Source: Pseudomonadota bacterium (lineage in GTDB: Bacteria > Pseudomonadota > Gammaproteobacteria > Burkholderiales > Thiobacillaceae). Taken from it: a DNA stretch of 64,000 nucleotides. A program made the position numbers and the translations under genes. The stretch lies in NCBI GenBank assembly GCA_029558905.1, contig JAKQCX010000005.1, forward strand, positions 1 through 64,000. The letters run 5' to 3'. A model generated the notes under the pieces. It was given only the letters and a program-made list of their open reading frames with translations, did no database searches and was not told where the DNA came from. Positions 50,182-58,788 of this stretch are shown one piece after another (the first letter of the stretch is position 1; every line of letters begins with the position of its first letter).

Positions 50182-50431
50182 TGCCGGGGCGCACGGCTTG
50201 ATCGCCTGATGCCTTGCGAGCTTCAATCCACGCCTCGATCTCTGCCAGATCCCACGCGACATTTCGGCTGGTGAGCGCAAAGCGCCGTGGAAATTCCCCG
50301 CGCTTTTCCATATCGAAGATGGTCCGGTCAGACAGCGGAACCATCTTCAGAAGTTGCTTTCGGTTGATCAGGGATTTGGTCGCAGGTAACAGTTCGTCAT
50401 TTTTTTCGGGGCGCACCGCATTTCCTTCCAT
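50168..50431 (-). CDS. AlpA-family regulator / excisionase-like protein
   Basis: 87 residues with a MerR-like helix-turn-helix: INRKQLLKMVPLSDRTIFDMEKRGEFP (about 22-48), then VAWDLAEIEAWIEAR. AlpA proteins activate integrase or excise prophage-like elements, so this is the likely recombination directionality factor or its activator. The convergent overlap with int would let transcription of each reduce the other. Confidence 0.85.
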   Translation of the reverse strand: MEGNAVRPEKNDELLPATKSLINRKQLLKMVPLSDRTIFDMEKRGEFPRRFALTSRNVAWDLAEIEAWIEARKASGDQAVRPGITPS

Positions 50432-50472
50432 GTAGTGTCGACGTGGGTTTGTGTTCCCGAGGAACGACGCAA

Positions 50473-50502
50473 ATTATATACATATGCAACGGTATATAAC
50501 AA
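50473..50502 (-). promoter_or_regulatory. promoter with overlapping palindrome upstream of the AlpA-like gene
   Basis: On the minus strand, -35 TTGTTA (50497-50502), an 18-bp spacer and -10 TATAAT (50473-50478), 42 bases before the ATG. An inverted repeat TTATATAC/GTATATAA (50474-50481/50492-50499) overlaps it and may be an operator. Confidence 0.6.
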
Positions 50503-50546
50503 ACTGCTGCTGAGTCCCCATGCCGGCGTTCAGCCCCTGGATGCGG

Positions 50547-51248
50547 CTACACGTATTTCTTGTAGTACTTGGCCTGAAACCGTGCCATGGCAGCACAAGC
50601 AAGCGTTGCCGGCACAATGATCAGCAACGGGTCCACACCATCAGGCCACCAAAGGTAAGCGGCCGACACCACGGTTGCCATGGTCACCTGGAAGTATTTC
50701 GCGCGGTGATAGACCGTCGACGACTCGCGCCCGGCGCCGAACTTGCGCCGGATGCGTTCAATGGCGCCATCCACGATGGCAAGCAGGTATATGAAACCGA
50801 TCCAGGGCAGGAAAGAGACCATGATCGCGGCGCGGATCGCAATCACCTGGGAACCGGTGAGCGTGCGACTGATGGCGAAATCCATCGAGCGGACCCCACG
50901 CTGTACGGCCTGATCGGTCATGCCCAACTGGGATGAATCTTCCTCGACGTGTCTCAACAGCCCCGGCTTGCGATAGAACCATTCCGTGATGAAGGCCGCC
51001 CAGGAGGCCGCATGGTCATGGGTCGATCCCATGAAATCCGGAGCGGCCGCCGCCCTGGCCATCTCGCGGTCGATGATCGCGGCAGGGGCTTCGAGTCGAT
51101 CCTTGGCATCCGCCAATACCCACACATCGATGGCCATGCGGCCGACCAGGATCACGAAAAAACAGATAGCCAGGAAGGCGGCGATCTTGAAGGGCGCGGT
51201 GATGGCCTTGGTAACCCCGATATCGATGGCTGCGCCATCTCCGGCCAT
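50547..51248 (-). CDS. TraJ-like integrating conjugative element membrane protein (DUF4400)
   Basis: 233 residues from ATG 51248, which overlaps the traD stop (TAATG). It has membrane segments near 19-38, about 135-155 and 190-230. The sequence (WFYRKPGLLRHVEEDSSQLG, RKFGAGRESSTVYHRAKY) matches the PFL_4697/DUF4400 family next to TraD in ICEs and the TraJ of SXT. Its role in transfer is poorly defined. A TTG at 51254 would add two residues. Confidence 0.82.
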   Translation of the reverse strand: MAGDGAAIDIGVTKAITAPFKIAAFLAICFFVILVGRMAIDVWVLADAKDRLEAPAAIIDREMARAAAAPDFMGSTHDHAASWAAFITEWFYRKPGLLRHVEEDSSQLGMTDQAVQRGVRSMDFAISRTLTGSQVIAIRAAIMVSFLPWIGFIYLLAIVDGAIERIRRKFGAGRESSTVYHRAKYFQVTMATVVSAAYLWWPDGVDPLLIIVPATLACAAMARFQAKYYKKYV

Positions 51249-53317
51249 TACCAACCGCTCCCTTTTCCTGGGACGGTCAACTCCCCTGAAGCGGTCACGC
51301 TATGCGCGGCGGAGAGGGTGCGCATCTGGCGTGCCATGTCTTCGATATCGATGGGTACGCCCACTTCGTCCAGGGTATCCGCCAGGGGGATACGGATTTT
51401 CCAGAGCTGGCCGCCGTCGATCAAGGCGAAGGCCTGGCCCTTGGGCAACTGGACCAGGTCGGCCGGCGTCAACATGGGTAGACGCTCGATGGTGATGCGG
51501 TCTTCATTGCGGCTCTGGAATTCGGCGAAATCGGTGGGGTCGTTGGAGTCGCTGGCCATGGACGCCACCTGGATGCTGGGCACCTCGACCTCGGGCAACT
51601 TCTCGGTCAGGATTTCGGCGGTTTCGGTGTTCTCGACCCGCAGCATGATGCGGGTGTTGAAGTTGCCGCCGATCTGCATGGCCTTGGCGGCATCGCCCAC
51701 TTTGGCCTCCACGTCGTGCCAGGTCTGGGTGTAGGCGGTGACCTGGTAACCGGCGCCCCCGGCCTTGTTGACCATGGGCACGAACGAGTCGCCGACCAAT
51801 TCGTTGAACTCGTCGACATGCAGGGCCAGCTTGCGTTTACCGGGTGAAAACTGACCTGCGCCGACGCCAAACTTATAGATCTGGCCGGCGACGCTGGTCA
51901 GGTCGGCGAACATGGCCGTGCCGATCGCGCCGGCGACCTCATGGTCCGAGAGCGAGTCGAGACCGATATAGACCACGGCACCCTGGTTGATGACGCCCAT
52001 CCAGTCGATGATCGGCCGGGGATCGTCCAGATTCGCATAGTCGGGCGAGATCAGGTCGGCGATCTTGCCCGTGGTCAACTTCTCCAGCAGGGGATACAGG
52101 CTCGACACCAATTTTTCGAAGTAGGTCCGGTCGTTACTCAGAACCGACCTCAGGGCATCGGCCACGGGGTCGCGCAGTTCGTTGTCGCGGATGAACCCCA
52201 TGATCGCCATCGTCCGCAGGGATCGCCCGCTTTTCTTCGAGGCCTCGTTGAGCAGCTTCGCCTGGGCGGATTCCAGTTCCGTGACCTCGGCCTGCCAGCC
52301 GGGCCGGATGCGGTCCAGCCACCAGGTGAAATAGCGCACCGCCAGAGACTCGGTGTCCACCGCGTAGGCATAGATGCTCTGGAAATCGGGACGCTCGCCC
52401 AGGGTGGTCATGGCCTTGGCCAAGACGTTGACGAAGCGCCAGACGAACTCCTTGAAGGCGGCCGAATTGCCTTCCGAAGGCAAGGGTTCGGCCGTTCGTG
52501 TGGCCACCTCGGTGATGCGCGAGAACGCCCCGATGGGGTTGTAGCGCGCCGAGATGTGCGGAAAACCGAGATGGAAGACGTAGAAGGTCCGGCCGGCGCG
52601 GCGGGTCTCGACATACATCCTAATGAGAAGATCGGCGTCGCCCTTGGGGTCGAAGACGATCACCACGTCACCGCGGCGGATGTCCTGGGTGATCAGGAGT
52701 TCCGCGAGTCGGGTCTTGCCCACCCGCGTCGTTCCCAACACCAGGGTGTGCCCGACCCGGCCGGACAGCGGCATGACGACTGCCTCCTCGTTCGGCTCCA
52801 CCCCATGCAGGGCGGGGTTGCCGCCGATATCGGGCAATGGCGTCCATCGGTTCCACCAGGCCTCCCGACGCATCAATGCGCGCAGCCTTTGGATGTTGTG
52901 GTTGGGATGGTGCTCGTACATCCGTTCCAAGCGGCGCAGGGTCCGGTAGAGCCAGGGGGGCTCGACATAACGCCGGTTCCTCGGCTGCATCGCATCATTC
53001 AGTCGGCGTGTGTGGAGCGCCGTCCAGCGGAAACCCATGCCCAGGAACAGCACTTCATTGCTCCAGGGGATATCGTCCGGCTTCAGGGCATACCGCTTCA
53101 GGAGGCGTAGGTTGCCCTGGTAACGAATCACCTCCCAGGCTTGGCCGGACCGCCAGGCCGATCCTGCCAGCAAGGCGAGGGACATGCCCCAGGACAGCTC
53201 CGGCCCCACTGGGATCCAGGGCGGTGCGGCGGCCATGACGGCGGAGCCGATGAACAGGCTTCCCGCTGAAATCAGTTCGATGGGAGGGCGCAGGCGGTTC
53301 TCAATTGGATAGCTCAC
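51248..53317 (-). CDS. traD: conjugative coupling protein TraD (SXT/TOL type)
   Basis: 689 residues from GTG 53317, overlapping the mobH stop. Two N-terminal membrane helices (about 14-34 and 42-60) are followed by an ATPase with Walker A GTTRVGKT (195-202) and Walker B LALHVDEFNEL. It takes the relaxase-DNA complex to the T4SS channel. The order traI(mobH)-traD-traJ on one strand is that of SXT-like elements. A much longer upstream frame is antisense or out of family. Confidence 0.9.
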   Translation of the reverse strand: MSYPIENRLRPPIELISAGSLFIGSAVMAAAPPWIPVGPELSWGMSLALLAGSAWRSGQAWEVIRYQGNLRLLKRYALKPDDIPWSNEVLFLGMGFRWTALHTRRLNDAMQPRNRRYVEPPWLYRTLRRLERMYEHHPNHNIQRLRALMRREAWWNRWTPLPDIGGNPALHGVEPNEEAVVMPLSGRVGHTLVLGTTRVGKTRLAELLITQDIRRGDVVIVFDPKGDADLLIRMYVETRRAGRTFYVFHLGFPHISARYNPIGAFSRITEVATRTAEPLPSEGNSAAFKEFVWRFVNVLAKAMTTLGERPDFQSIYAYAVDTESLAVRYFTWWLDRIRPGWQAEVTELESAQAKLLNEASKKSGRSLRTMAIMGFIRDNELRDPVADALRSVLSNDRTYFEKLVSSLYPLLEKLTTGKIADLISPDYANLDDPRPIIDWMGVINQGAVVYIGLDSLSDHEVAGAIGTAMFADLTSVAGQIYKFGVGAGQFSPGKRKLALHVDEFNELVGDSFVPMVNKAGGAGYQVTAYTQTWHDVEAKVGDAAKAMQIGGNFNTRIMLRVENTETAEILTEKLPEVEVPSIQVASMASDSNDPTDFAEFQSRNEDRITIERLPMLTPADLVQLPKGQAFALIDGGQLWKIRIPLADTLDEVGVPIDIEDMARQMRTLSAAHSVTASGELTVPGKGSGW

Positions 53318-55494
53318 GGCTTTTCCGCCTTGTCCGCGCCGACGTGCTGGCTCCAGTAGCGCAGGCGTTCGTTGGCTTGCGGTACCGGATTGACGAACTG
53401 CTCCGGGTTGCGCACCAGAAAGCCATTCAGCAGGCTGCCGCCGCTGTCGCCGCGCCGGATTACCTGGAAACGATGGATGTTGCGACCGCGCGCGGCGGGC
53501 TGGTGCCATCCGGCCTGGGTAAAGGCCATCTGGATACCCATGCCGAGTTTGTTGGGCTCGACTTCGCCATCGACACCGGTGGCCTGATCGCCGTAGGCCT
53601 CGGCGAAGGCACGGAAGACCGCAGGCGAGACCAGCAGCATCATGGTCTCTTCCTGCTCCCTGAGATTGACCCTGACGAAATGCACCAGCGCCGTGGTGGT
53701 GTTGTAGGGCAGGCCGCCATCGGCCAGCCCCTGTTGCAGCCAGCCCATGAAACGCAGGGCCGCGTCCGATGGCGTCGCACTACTCTTGCCGCCGGCCTTC
53801 TTCGAGGGCTCCTTGGGGAGGGCGACATGGGGAACCACGGCCCCGGTGAGGCGTGGTGGTTCGGCAAGCCTAGCGGGAGGTGGTTTTTCGGCGCTGGCGG
53901 AGTCCTCATCGTCCAGGAACTGCCCACTGTCGGCCTCCGAGGCAGCGGATCCCGTCGGTTCAGCGTTGGCCGGCTTGGGAACGTCGATGGGCAAGGCTTT
54001 GGCGTTTTCGACCGATTTGCGCGTCGATTTGGGCGCCGCCCTGGCCAGGCTCTGGACGCTGGGCAGGTGGGGCGCATTGTCCACGACGGGAGCCTCATCG
54101 GTGATAGGCTGGCTGGGAAGGGTCTTGTCAGCAGGATCGTCCACTCCCGCTGTCGCCGCCGACGGATCGGCGAGAGGACAGCCTTGGTCAGGCGTAATCG
54201 CGACCGTTCCAGAGGCCGACGCCCCCGTCTTGATCCGAATCCGCCCCGCCAAAGCGGCGGGGTATAGGGATGGCTCCGGGTAAAGAAGCCCGAGGGGAAA
54301 GCGCAGCAGCGCTCCCAGATAAAAGGTCTGCCCGCCCGAGAATTCGATATGGGCACCCCACACGGCGCCGTGGGTGTCCGGGTTGACCTTGCAGGCCCCA
54401 TATTCCTGCCAAGTGTCGAAGAGCCGGTCGTTCATCGCCTCGCCTGGTACGGGCGTGTCTGGATAAGCCAACCTGAGCCAGTCCCGCACCTCGTTGGCCA
54501 GCCGCACGGCGGCGAACCAGATATCCGTGCCATCGCAAAAACCCGCCGCACCCGGCCGGTTCAGGGGTAGGCGGCCACCCTCCACCAGCATCGAGCGCAC
54601 CGCCAGCATCAGCAACTCGATCAAGGGGGTGGTCTTGGCCACCGCGAAGCGGACCCTCGACCCCATGGCCAAGTTGCGCCGGACGCTCTCCGCTTCCGCC
54701 GCGCGCACGATCTCGGCGATGGGCCCTTGTGTCTCGCCGGACAGGTAACCAAGCAACTGTCCAAGTAACGTGGGATCGCTGCCGAGCCAGAGGCGCGTAA
54801 TGGTGGGCACAAGCCGCTGTATCAGCTGTATGCCCAAGCGCTGATGGGCCTGATAATCGCGCTCTGTGGCGCGCGGAAAATCCACCACATAGGCCGAGGC
54901 CTTCGCCTCCATCATGGATCCCATCAGGGCCTGCCAGGGTGCCCCGGCCGGATGCGAGTCGGAGAACAAGGTCACCCGCAAATCGGATACCGGCTTGCCG
55001 ATATCGTGCAGCAGGGCGGCGATATAGATTCCCACCGTCCATAGGTGCTGGGTCCGGCCCTGGGTCTCGATATCTGCTCCAGGCGGCAGGATGCGCCCTT
55101 GGCGCAACTTGGCCGCATGCTGGAGGGTTTCCACCGTGTGCACGAACAAGCCGCCTGGCTCGGCGTGGTGATGCGCCTCAGAGGCGGGAAGTCGCTGGAC
55201 CATTTCCGCCACGGCCTGGATGACGGGCACCACATGGGTTTGCCAGGTCGGGTCGGTGAGGCCGGAATCGCGTCTGACTTCGATGAGTAGCGGCGCCACG
55301 CCGGTCGTGGCGATGATCCGTTCGGCATTCAGGACGGGTAGGGCGGTCGCTGGCCAGCGGGCGGGGGAGGGTGGAAGAGGCCGGGTAGAAACAGGGGTTT
55401 CGCCATGACCTGAGCGGCGGCTCAGCCACCACGTCGCGGCGACCCCCAGAGCAATCGCCGGTATCGCAGCCAGAACGAACTCAGCGGACTCCAT
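53314..55494 (-). CDS. mobH: MOBH-family relaxase
   Basis: 726 residues. A membrane-proximal N-terminal helix (7-25) leads to the TraI_2 relaxase domain: the HHH motif at 108-110, GLFVHT (H119) and an HD site LLHDIGKP (H163, D164). MobH enzymes use this metal site instead of the classical HUH. A Pro/Ala/Glu-rich linker (about 420-560) and a C-terminal DUF1528-like domain (about 575-726, FMGWLQQGLADG) follow. It nicks the origin of transfer; the divergent 255-base region next to its start is the likely oriT neighbourhood. Confidence 0.9.
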   Translation of the reverse strand: MESAEFVLAAIPAIALGVAATWWLSRRSGHGETPVSTRPLPPSPARWPATALPVLNAERIIATTGVAPLLIEVRRDSGLTDPTWQTHVVPVIQAVAEMVQRLPASEAHHHAEPGGLFVHTVETLQHAAKLRQGRILPPGADIETQGRTQHLWTVGIYIAALLHDIGKPVSDLRVTLFSDSHPAGAPWQALMGSMMEAKASAYVVDFPRATERDYQAHQRLGIQLIQRLVPTITRLWLGSDPTLLGQLLGYLSGETQGPIAEIVRAAEAESVRRNLAMGSRVRFAVAKTTPLIELLMLAVRSMLVEGGRLPLNRPGAAGFCDGTDIWFAAVRLANEVRDWLRLAYPDTPVPGEAMNDRLFDTWQEYGACKVNPDTHGAVWGAHIEFSGGQTFYLGALLRFPLGLLYPEPSLYPAALAGRIRIKTGASASGTVAITPDQGCPLADPSAATAGVDDPADKTLPSQPITDEAPVVDNAPHLPSVQSLARAAPKSTRKSVENAKALPIDVPKPANAEPTGSAASEADSGQFLDDEDSASAEKPPPARLAEPPRLTGAVVPHVALPKEPSKKAGGKSSATPSDAALRFMGWLQQGLADGGLPYNTTTALVHFVRVNLREQEETMMLLVSPAVFRAFAEAYGDQATGVDGEVEPNKLGMGIQMAFTQAGWHQPAARGRNIHRFQVIRRGDSGGSLLNGFLVRNPEQFVNPVPQANERLRYWSQHVGADKAEKP

Positions 55495-55691
55495 GCCGGC
55501 GCACCCGGTTCAGCAGGTGGCAGGCAATCCAACGATCGGGGCAGGGACACTTGAGCATGACGGGCAGCGTAGGGCCTGGATTACCCAGAAATACGTGCAA
55601 AAAGTCAGACGAAATTCCTGGATGGTCCGTGTATAGAATGGCCGCCCAATTTTTTTGTCGCACGCATCATTCATGCCGACATTGGGCGGAA

Positions 55692-55732
55692 TTGACAGGG
55701 CAAATCCACCGCCCTAAGCTTATAGAACGTTC
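55692..55732 (+). promoter_or_regulatory. promoter and possible LexA-type box before the S24 repressor gene
   Basis: A perfect -35 TTGACA (55692-55697) with TAAGCT 17 bases on (55715-55720). Just after it, GAAC-GTTC-GTTC (55725-55736) contains GAAC-N4-GTTC, the spacing of the Gram-positive-type SOS box. A repressor binding here would control its own gene. Confidence 0.5.
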
Positions 55733-55749
55733 GTTCGATTGCTCGCCAG

Positions 55750-56325
55750 ATGCCCACCGACCAGGACTACCTGTCCCAGCTCCAGGATTACTACGCCGAC
55801 CACCGCGCCCTGCCATCCCTGGCCAGCCTGGGGCAGTTGGTTGGCTTGCGCTCCAAATCCTCGGCGGCGGCCCTGGCCAACCGGCTCAAGCTGGCCGGCT
55901 ACCTCACCACCACCCCGGACCGCCGCCTCGCCCCCACCGAGGCCTTCTTCGCCCGGCCGGTGGTCGACACCGTCCGGGCCGGCCTGCCCCAGCCGGCCAA
56001 CGACGCCGGCTTCGATGGCTTGGCCATCGACAGCTATCTGGTGGCTCGGCCCAGCCGCACCGTATTGCTGGTGGTGAAGGGCGACTCCATGGTCGAGGCT
56101 GGCCTGATGGAAGGCGACCACATCATCGTCGACCGCGCCCAGCCGGCGGCCATGGGCGACATCGTGGTCGCCATCGTCGACAACGAATTCACCGTCAAAT
56201 ATCTGGCCAAGGACAAGCGCGGCATTTTCCTCAAGCCGGGCAATCCGGCCTATCCGCCCATTCGTCCCCAGGGCGAACTGGAGATCTACGGCGTCGTCAC
56301 CGGCAGCTTCCGGAAGTACCGATGA
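55750..56325 (+). CDS. LexA/UmuD-like S24 autocleaving repressor
   Basis: 191 residues. An N-terminal winged-helix-like DNA-binding part (about 5-55; SLASLGQLVGLRSKSSAAALANRLK) precedes a cleavable bond A77-G78 and an S24 peptidase domain with S113 (VKGDSMVEAGL) and K150 (EFTVKYL). It has the full set for RecA-stimulated self-cleavage, so it likely links element gene expression to DNA damage. Its last bases overlap the ATG of a short truncated frame. Confidence 0.88.
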   Translation: MPTDQDYLSQLQDYYADHRALPSLASLGQLVGLRSKSSAAALANRLKLAGYLTTTPDRRLAPTEAFFARPVVDTVRAGLPQPANDAGFDGLAIDSYLVARPSRTVLLVVKGDSMVEAGLMEGDHIIVDRAQPAAMGDIVVAIVDNEFTVKYLAKDKRGIFLKPGNPAYPPIRPQGELEIYGVVTGSFRKYR

Positions 56326-56441
56326 ACACGCCCTTCCTGCTGCCGGCCGAATCCCCCGGCTATCGGACGGCGGCCACTGGAACGCTAGGTTCGCTCGGAA
56401 GTTGGCCGGAACGCCAATTCACACAACTCGGCCATTGCTGA
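56322..56441 (+). pseudogene. short frame after the S24 repressor, probable 5' remnant of an interrupted gene
   Basis: The ATG at 56322 overlaps the repressor stop (ATGA), as expected of a translationally coupled gene. Only 39 residues are left (MNTPFLLPAESPGYRTAATG...). Near 56370 the sequence changes from backbone-like GC-rich codons to AT-richer cargo. I infer that the cargo entered inside this gene; the rest of it is not in the window. Confidence 0.4.
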
Positions 56442-56478
56442 ACTCAATCGAACGGCCGATGGGGCAACTCAACTTGCA

Positions 56479-56507
56479 TTGATGACAAACAGCTAATTTG
56501 ATACTGT
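56479..56507 (+). promoter_or_regulatory. putative promoter of the TIR operon
   Basis: -35 TTGATG (56479-56484), a 17-bp spacer and -10 TACTGT (56502-56507), then AGGGAG (56515-56520) nine bases before ATG 56530. Confidence 0.4.
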
Positions 56508-56529
56508 TGCCAGCAGGGAGAAAAACATA

Positions 56530-57033
56530 ATGGCATTAGCCCAATCAGCACTACAGCGAGCCTCACAGCGACAGCCGTTGCGCAAGTCGCAGCCTTACTC
56601 TGGCCGGCAGCGCACCGCGTTTCTTTGCCACAGCCACAAGGACAGTGTCCTGGCCGAGGGGCTTCAGGTCTGGCTCGCCGAGCAAGGCGTCGAGCTTTAT
56701 ATCGACTGGAAGGACGCGACGATGCCTGAGAACCCCAATCGGGAGACCGCCGAACGCATTCAGCTTCGAATCAAGACTTGTGACTGGTTCCTCTTCTTAG
56801 CCACGGGCAACTCGATGAGTTCCCGATGGTGTCCCTGGGAACTCGGCTACGCCGATGGGACGAAACAGTTGGACCGGATCGCAATCGTGCCGACCTCGGA
56901 TGCTGTTTCCGCACATGGAAACGAGTACCTCCATCTATATCGACGGGTTGATTTGAGCGCCGCTGGAGAACTGCTATGGGTGCCGCCCAATAGCAACCAA
57001 GGCCAATATGTCCGGTCGATTCCCTTCCTATAG
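56530..57033 (+). CDS. TIR-domain protein 1 of the defence-like operon
   Basis: 167 residues, nearly all a TIR domain after a basic 26-residue lead. Strand A reads RTAFLCHSHKDSVLAEGL (28-45), the BB-loop region LYIDWKDATMP (56-66) and the candidate catalytic glutamate E104 in SSRWCPWELGYADG. Bacterial TIR domains cleave NAD or make cyclic ADP-ribose isomers as signals. There is no membrane segment or fused sensor. The operon's next gene starts 8 bases after its stop. Confidence 0.85.
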   Translation: MALAQSALQRASQRQPLRKSQPYSGRQRTAFLCHSHKDSVLAEGLQVWLAEQGVELYIDWKDATMPENPNRETAERIQLRIKTCDWFLFLATGNSMSSRWCPWELGYADGTKQLDRIAIVPTSDAVSAHGNEYLHLYRRVDLSAAGELLWVPPNSNQGQYVRSIPFL

Positions 57034-57041
57034 AGGACGTT

Positions 57042-58178
57042 GTGGCGCTATATCAATGCCTGCTGCTTGGCGCACCTACAAGCGAACAGGTTACATTGTT
57101 TTCGACGACGTTTAATGAGTGTCTCGGTTTATTCGAGCTGAAGCCTGGCCACGACTTCACTATCGACTGCGGGGTCCAAGCACACTACAGTCAGGTGACC
57201 GCAACGGTGGCGGTTTTCTTTGGCGCCGAGGGCGCTGAGTTTCCCGAGTCTGCTCTTCTGACACGGCTCGGGGTGCCGGTGGTGCCAGTGGTTTCATCGG
57301 CAGCACACGTGGGCGTCGAGTTACCCCCATCACTGCGCAACATTAATGCGCTGATCGCCGATCCGGCCGATACGATGCTGCGTAGGGTTGCTAGCGCAGC
57401 GCTGCAGTGCCTGGGGCTGCTGCCCGCACAACGCCGCGTATTCGTTAGTTACAGGCGCGAAGAGTCGGCAGATGTTGCTCTTCAGCTATTCGAGGCACTC
57501 TCCGCCCGACATTTCGAAGTCTTCCTGGATACGCACTCGGTTTCAGTCGCTACGGAGTTCCAGGCCGCCTTGTGGCATCGCCTGTGTGACTCGGACGTCC
57601 TGATCATGCTTGACACGCCAGGCTACTTCAACAGCCGCTGGACGACAGCTGAATGGGGGCGCGCGGTTGCAAAGCACATTTCTATGCTGCAGCTGGTGTG
57701 GCCAGACCATGAGCCATCACGGCACTCACGCTTGGCTACCTTGAAGCGTCTCAGCACCGATAACTTCGTTGGAGTGCGTCTAAGCGCCGCAGTCCTCGGC
57801 GACGTCGCCCTCGAACTGGAGCGCGTTCGAAGCATCAGCGTTGCGTTGCGCCACGCAAATCTAGTGGGCACACTGCGTACCGCCATCGAGGATCTGGGTG
57901 GCACTTTCGAAGGCGTGGGGCAGAAGCGCTCGATACTCTTGAAGTTGCCCTCGGGCAATTCGCTTGTAGCCTATCCTGTTGTTGGTGTGCCTACGTCTCT
58001 GGACGTCCATGAGTGCGTCAACCTCTCAGGTGCGCATGCCGCTGCGGTGGTCTACGACCATCTTGGGATTAGCGACGACTGGGTTCAGCACATGGACTGG
58101 CTTGCACAGCGGGTGAGCGCCGTCAAATGGATTCGCAGCCGCGAGGCCGACTGGCAATTGGCAGACATCGAGCTGTAG
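57042..58178 (+). CDS. TIR-domain protein 2, three-part architecture
   Basis: 378 residues from GTG 57042 with GAGG six bases upstream. The N-terminal 125 residues are an unrecognised alpha/beta domain (ALYQCLLLGAPTSEQVTLF). A TIR domain follows (about 131-230; RRVFVSYRREESADVALQLF, FLDTHSVSV) with candidate catalytic E204 in NSRWTTAEWGRAV. The C-terminal 130 residues (TLRTAIEDLGGTFEGVG...) are unrecognised and may bind a ligand or partner. Only two bases separate it from the SLOG-like gene. Confidence 0.82.
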   Translation: MALYQCLLLGAPTSEQVTLFSTTFNECLGLFELKPGHDFTIDCGVQAHYSQVTATVAVFFGAEGAEFPESALLTRLGVPVVPVVSSAAHVGVELPPSLRNINALIADPADTMLRRVASAALQCLGLLPAQRRVFVSYRREESADVALQLFEALSARHFEVFLDTHSVSVATEFQAALWHRLCDSDVLIMLDTPGYFNSRWTTAEWGRAVAKHISMLQLVWPDHEPSRHSRLATLKRLSTDNFVGVRLSAAVLGDVALELERVRSISVALRHANLVGTLRTAIEDLGGTFEGVGQKRSILLKLPSGNSLVAYPVVGVPTSLDVHECVNLSGAHAAAVVYDHLGISDDWVQHMDWLAQRVSAVKWIRSREADWQLADIEL

Positions 58179-58180
58179 CC

Positions 58181-58771
58181 ATGGGCGCAATTTTCCTCTC
58201 AGCCAGCGTGCCAACGAGACCACCGTTTGATGCGGACTCCCGACCGCAGGAAATCCAGGCGGCCATCAGTGCACTCGCCCAGGTCGCCCTGGGCAGAAAG
58301 AAGCTGGTATGGGGTGGTCATCCGGCCATCACGCCGCTTCTATGGGCGGCCGCGCAGTCGGTTGGTGTCGAGTACGCCGTGGCCGTTGAGCTCTTCCAGA
58401 GCCGGTTTTTCAAGGACGAGGACTTCCCGCTGGAGAACAAGCATTTTGCGAATGTCACCTATGTTGATCCGGTACCTGGCGACCTGACCAAGAGCCTGCA
58501 CGCAATGCGTCTGGCGATGATGACCTCAACCAAATTTGACGCGGCGGTATTCATCGGCGGTATGGAGGGTGTCCTGGACGAGTACAACATGTTTGCCGCC
58601 ACCTGGCCGAACGCCAACTGCATTCCGATTGCGCAGACCGGCGGCGCAGCATTTCGCCTCGCCCTTGATATCGGGTATCAGCCGCCCAGTGAGGTGGCGC
58701 CGCTGGACTTCGTTGCGCTGTTCTATCGCGAGTTGAACATTCGCCCTCGCCAGAAGCGAGAACTCAAGTAG
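58181..58771 (+). CDS. SLOG-like nucleotide-binding protein
   Basis: 196 residues. The Rossmannoid pattern has IFLSASVPTRP at the N-terminus, KLVWGGHPAITPLL (41-54), VFIGGMEGVLDEY (123-135) and TGGAAFRL (153-160), as in the LOG/SLOG superfamily. SLOG domains bind nucleotides, including ADP-ribose-derived signals made by TIR enzymes, as in ThsA of Thoeris. It may be the sensor for signals made by the neighbouring TIR proteins. Family assignment is by motif pattern only. Confidence 0.7.
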   Translation: MGAIFLSASVPTRPPFDADSRPQEIQAAISALAQVALGRKKLVWGGHPAITPLLWAAAQSVGVEYAVAVELFQSRFFKDEDFPLENKHFANVTYVDPVPGDLTKSLHAMRLAMMTSTKFDAAVFIGGMEGVLDEYNMFAATWPNANCIPIAQTGGAAFRLALDIGYQPPSEVAPLDFVALFYRELNIRPRQKRELK

Positions 58772-58788
58772 CCCCCAAGGAGGAGTAT

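Noticed and set aside
51941-53110. 389-residue plus-strand frame inside traD
   Set aside because: Antisense shadow of the coupling protein gene.
55481-55663. 60-residue minus-strand frame upstream of mobH
   Set aside because: It overlaps the mobH start, has no recognisable domain or clear ribosome-binding site, and may only be part of the oriT/leader region.
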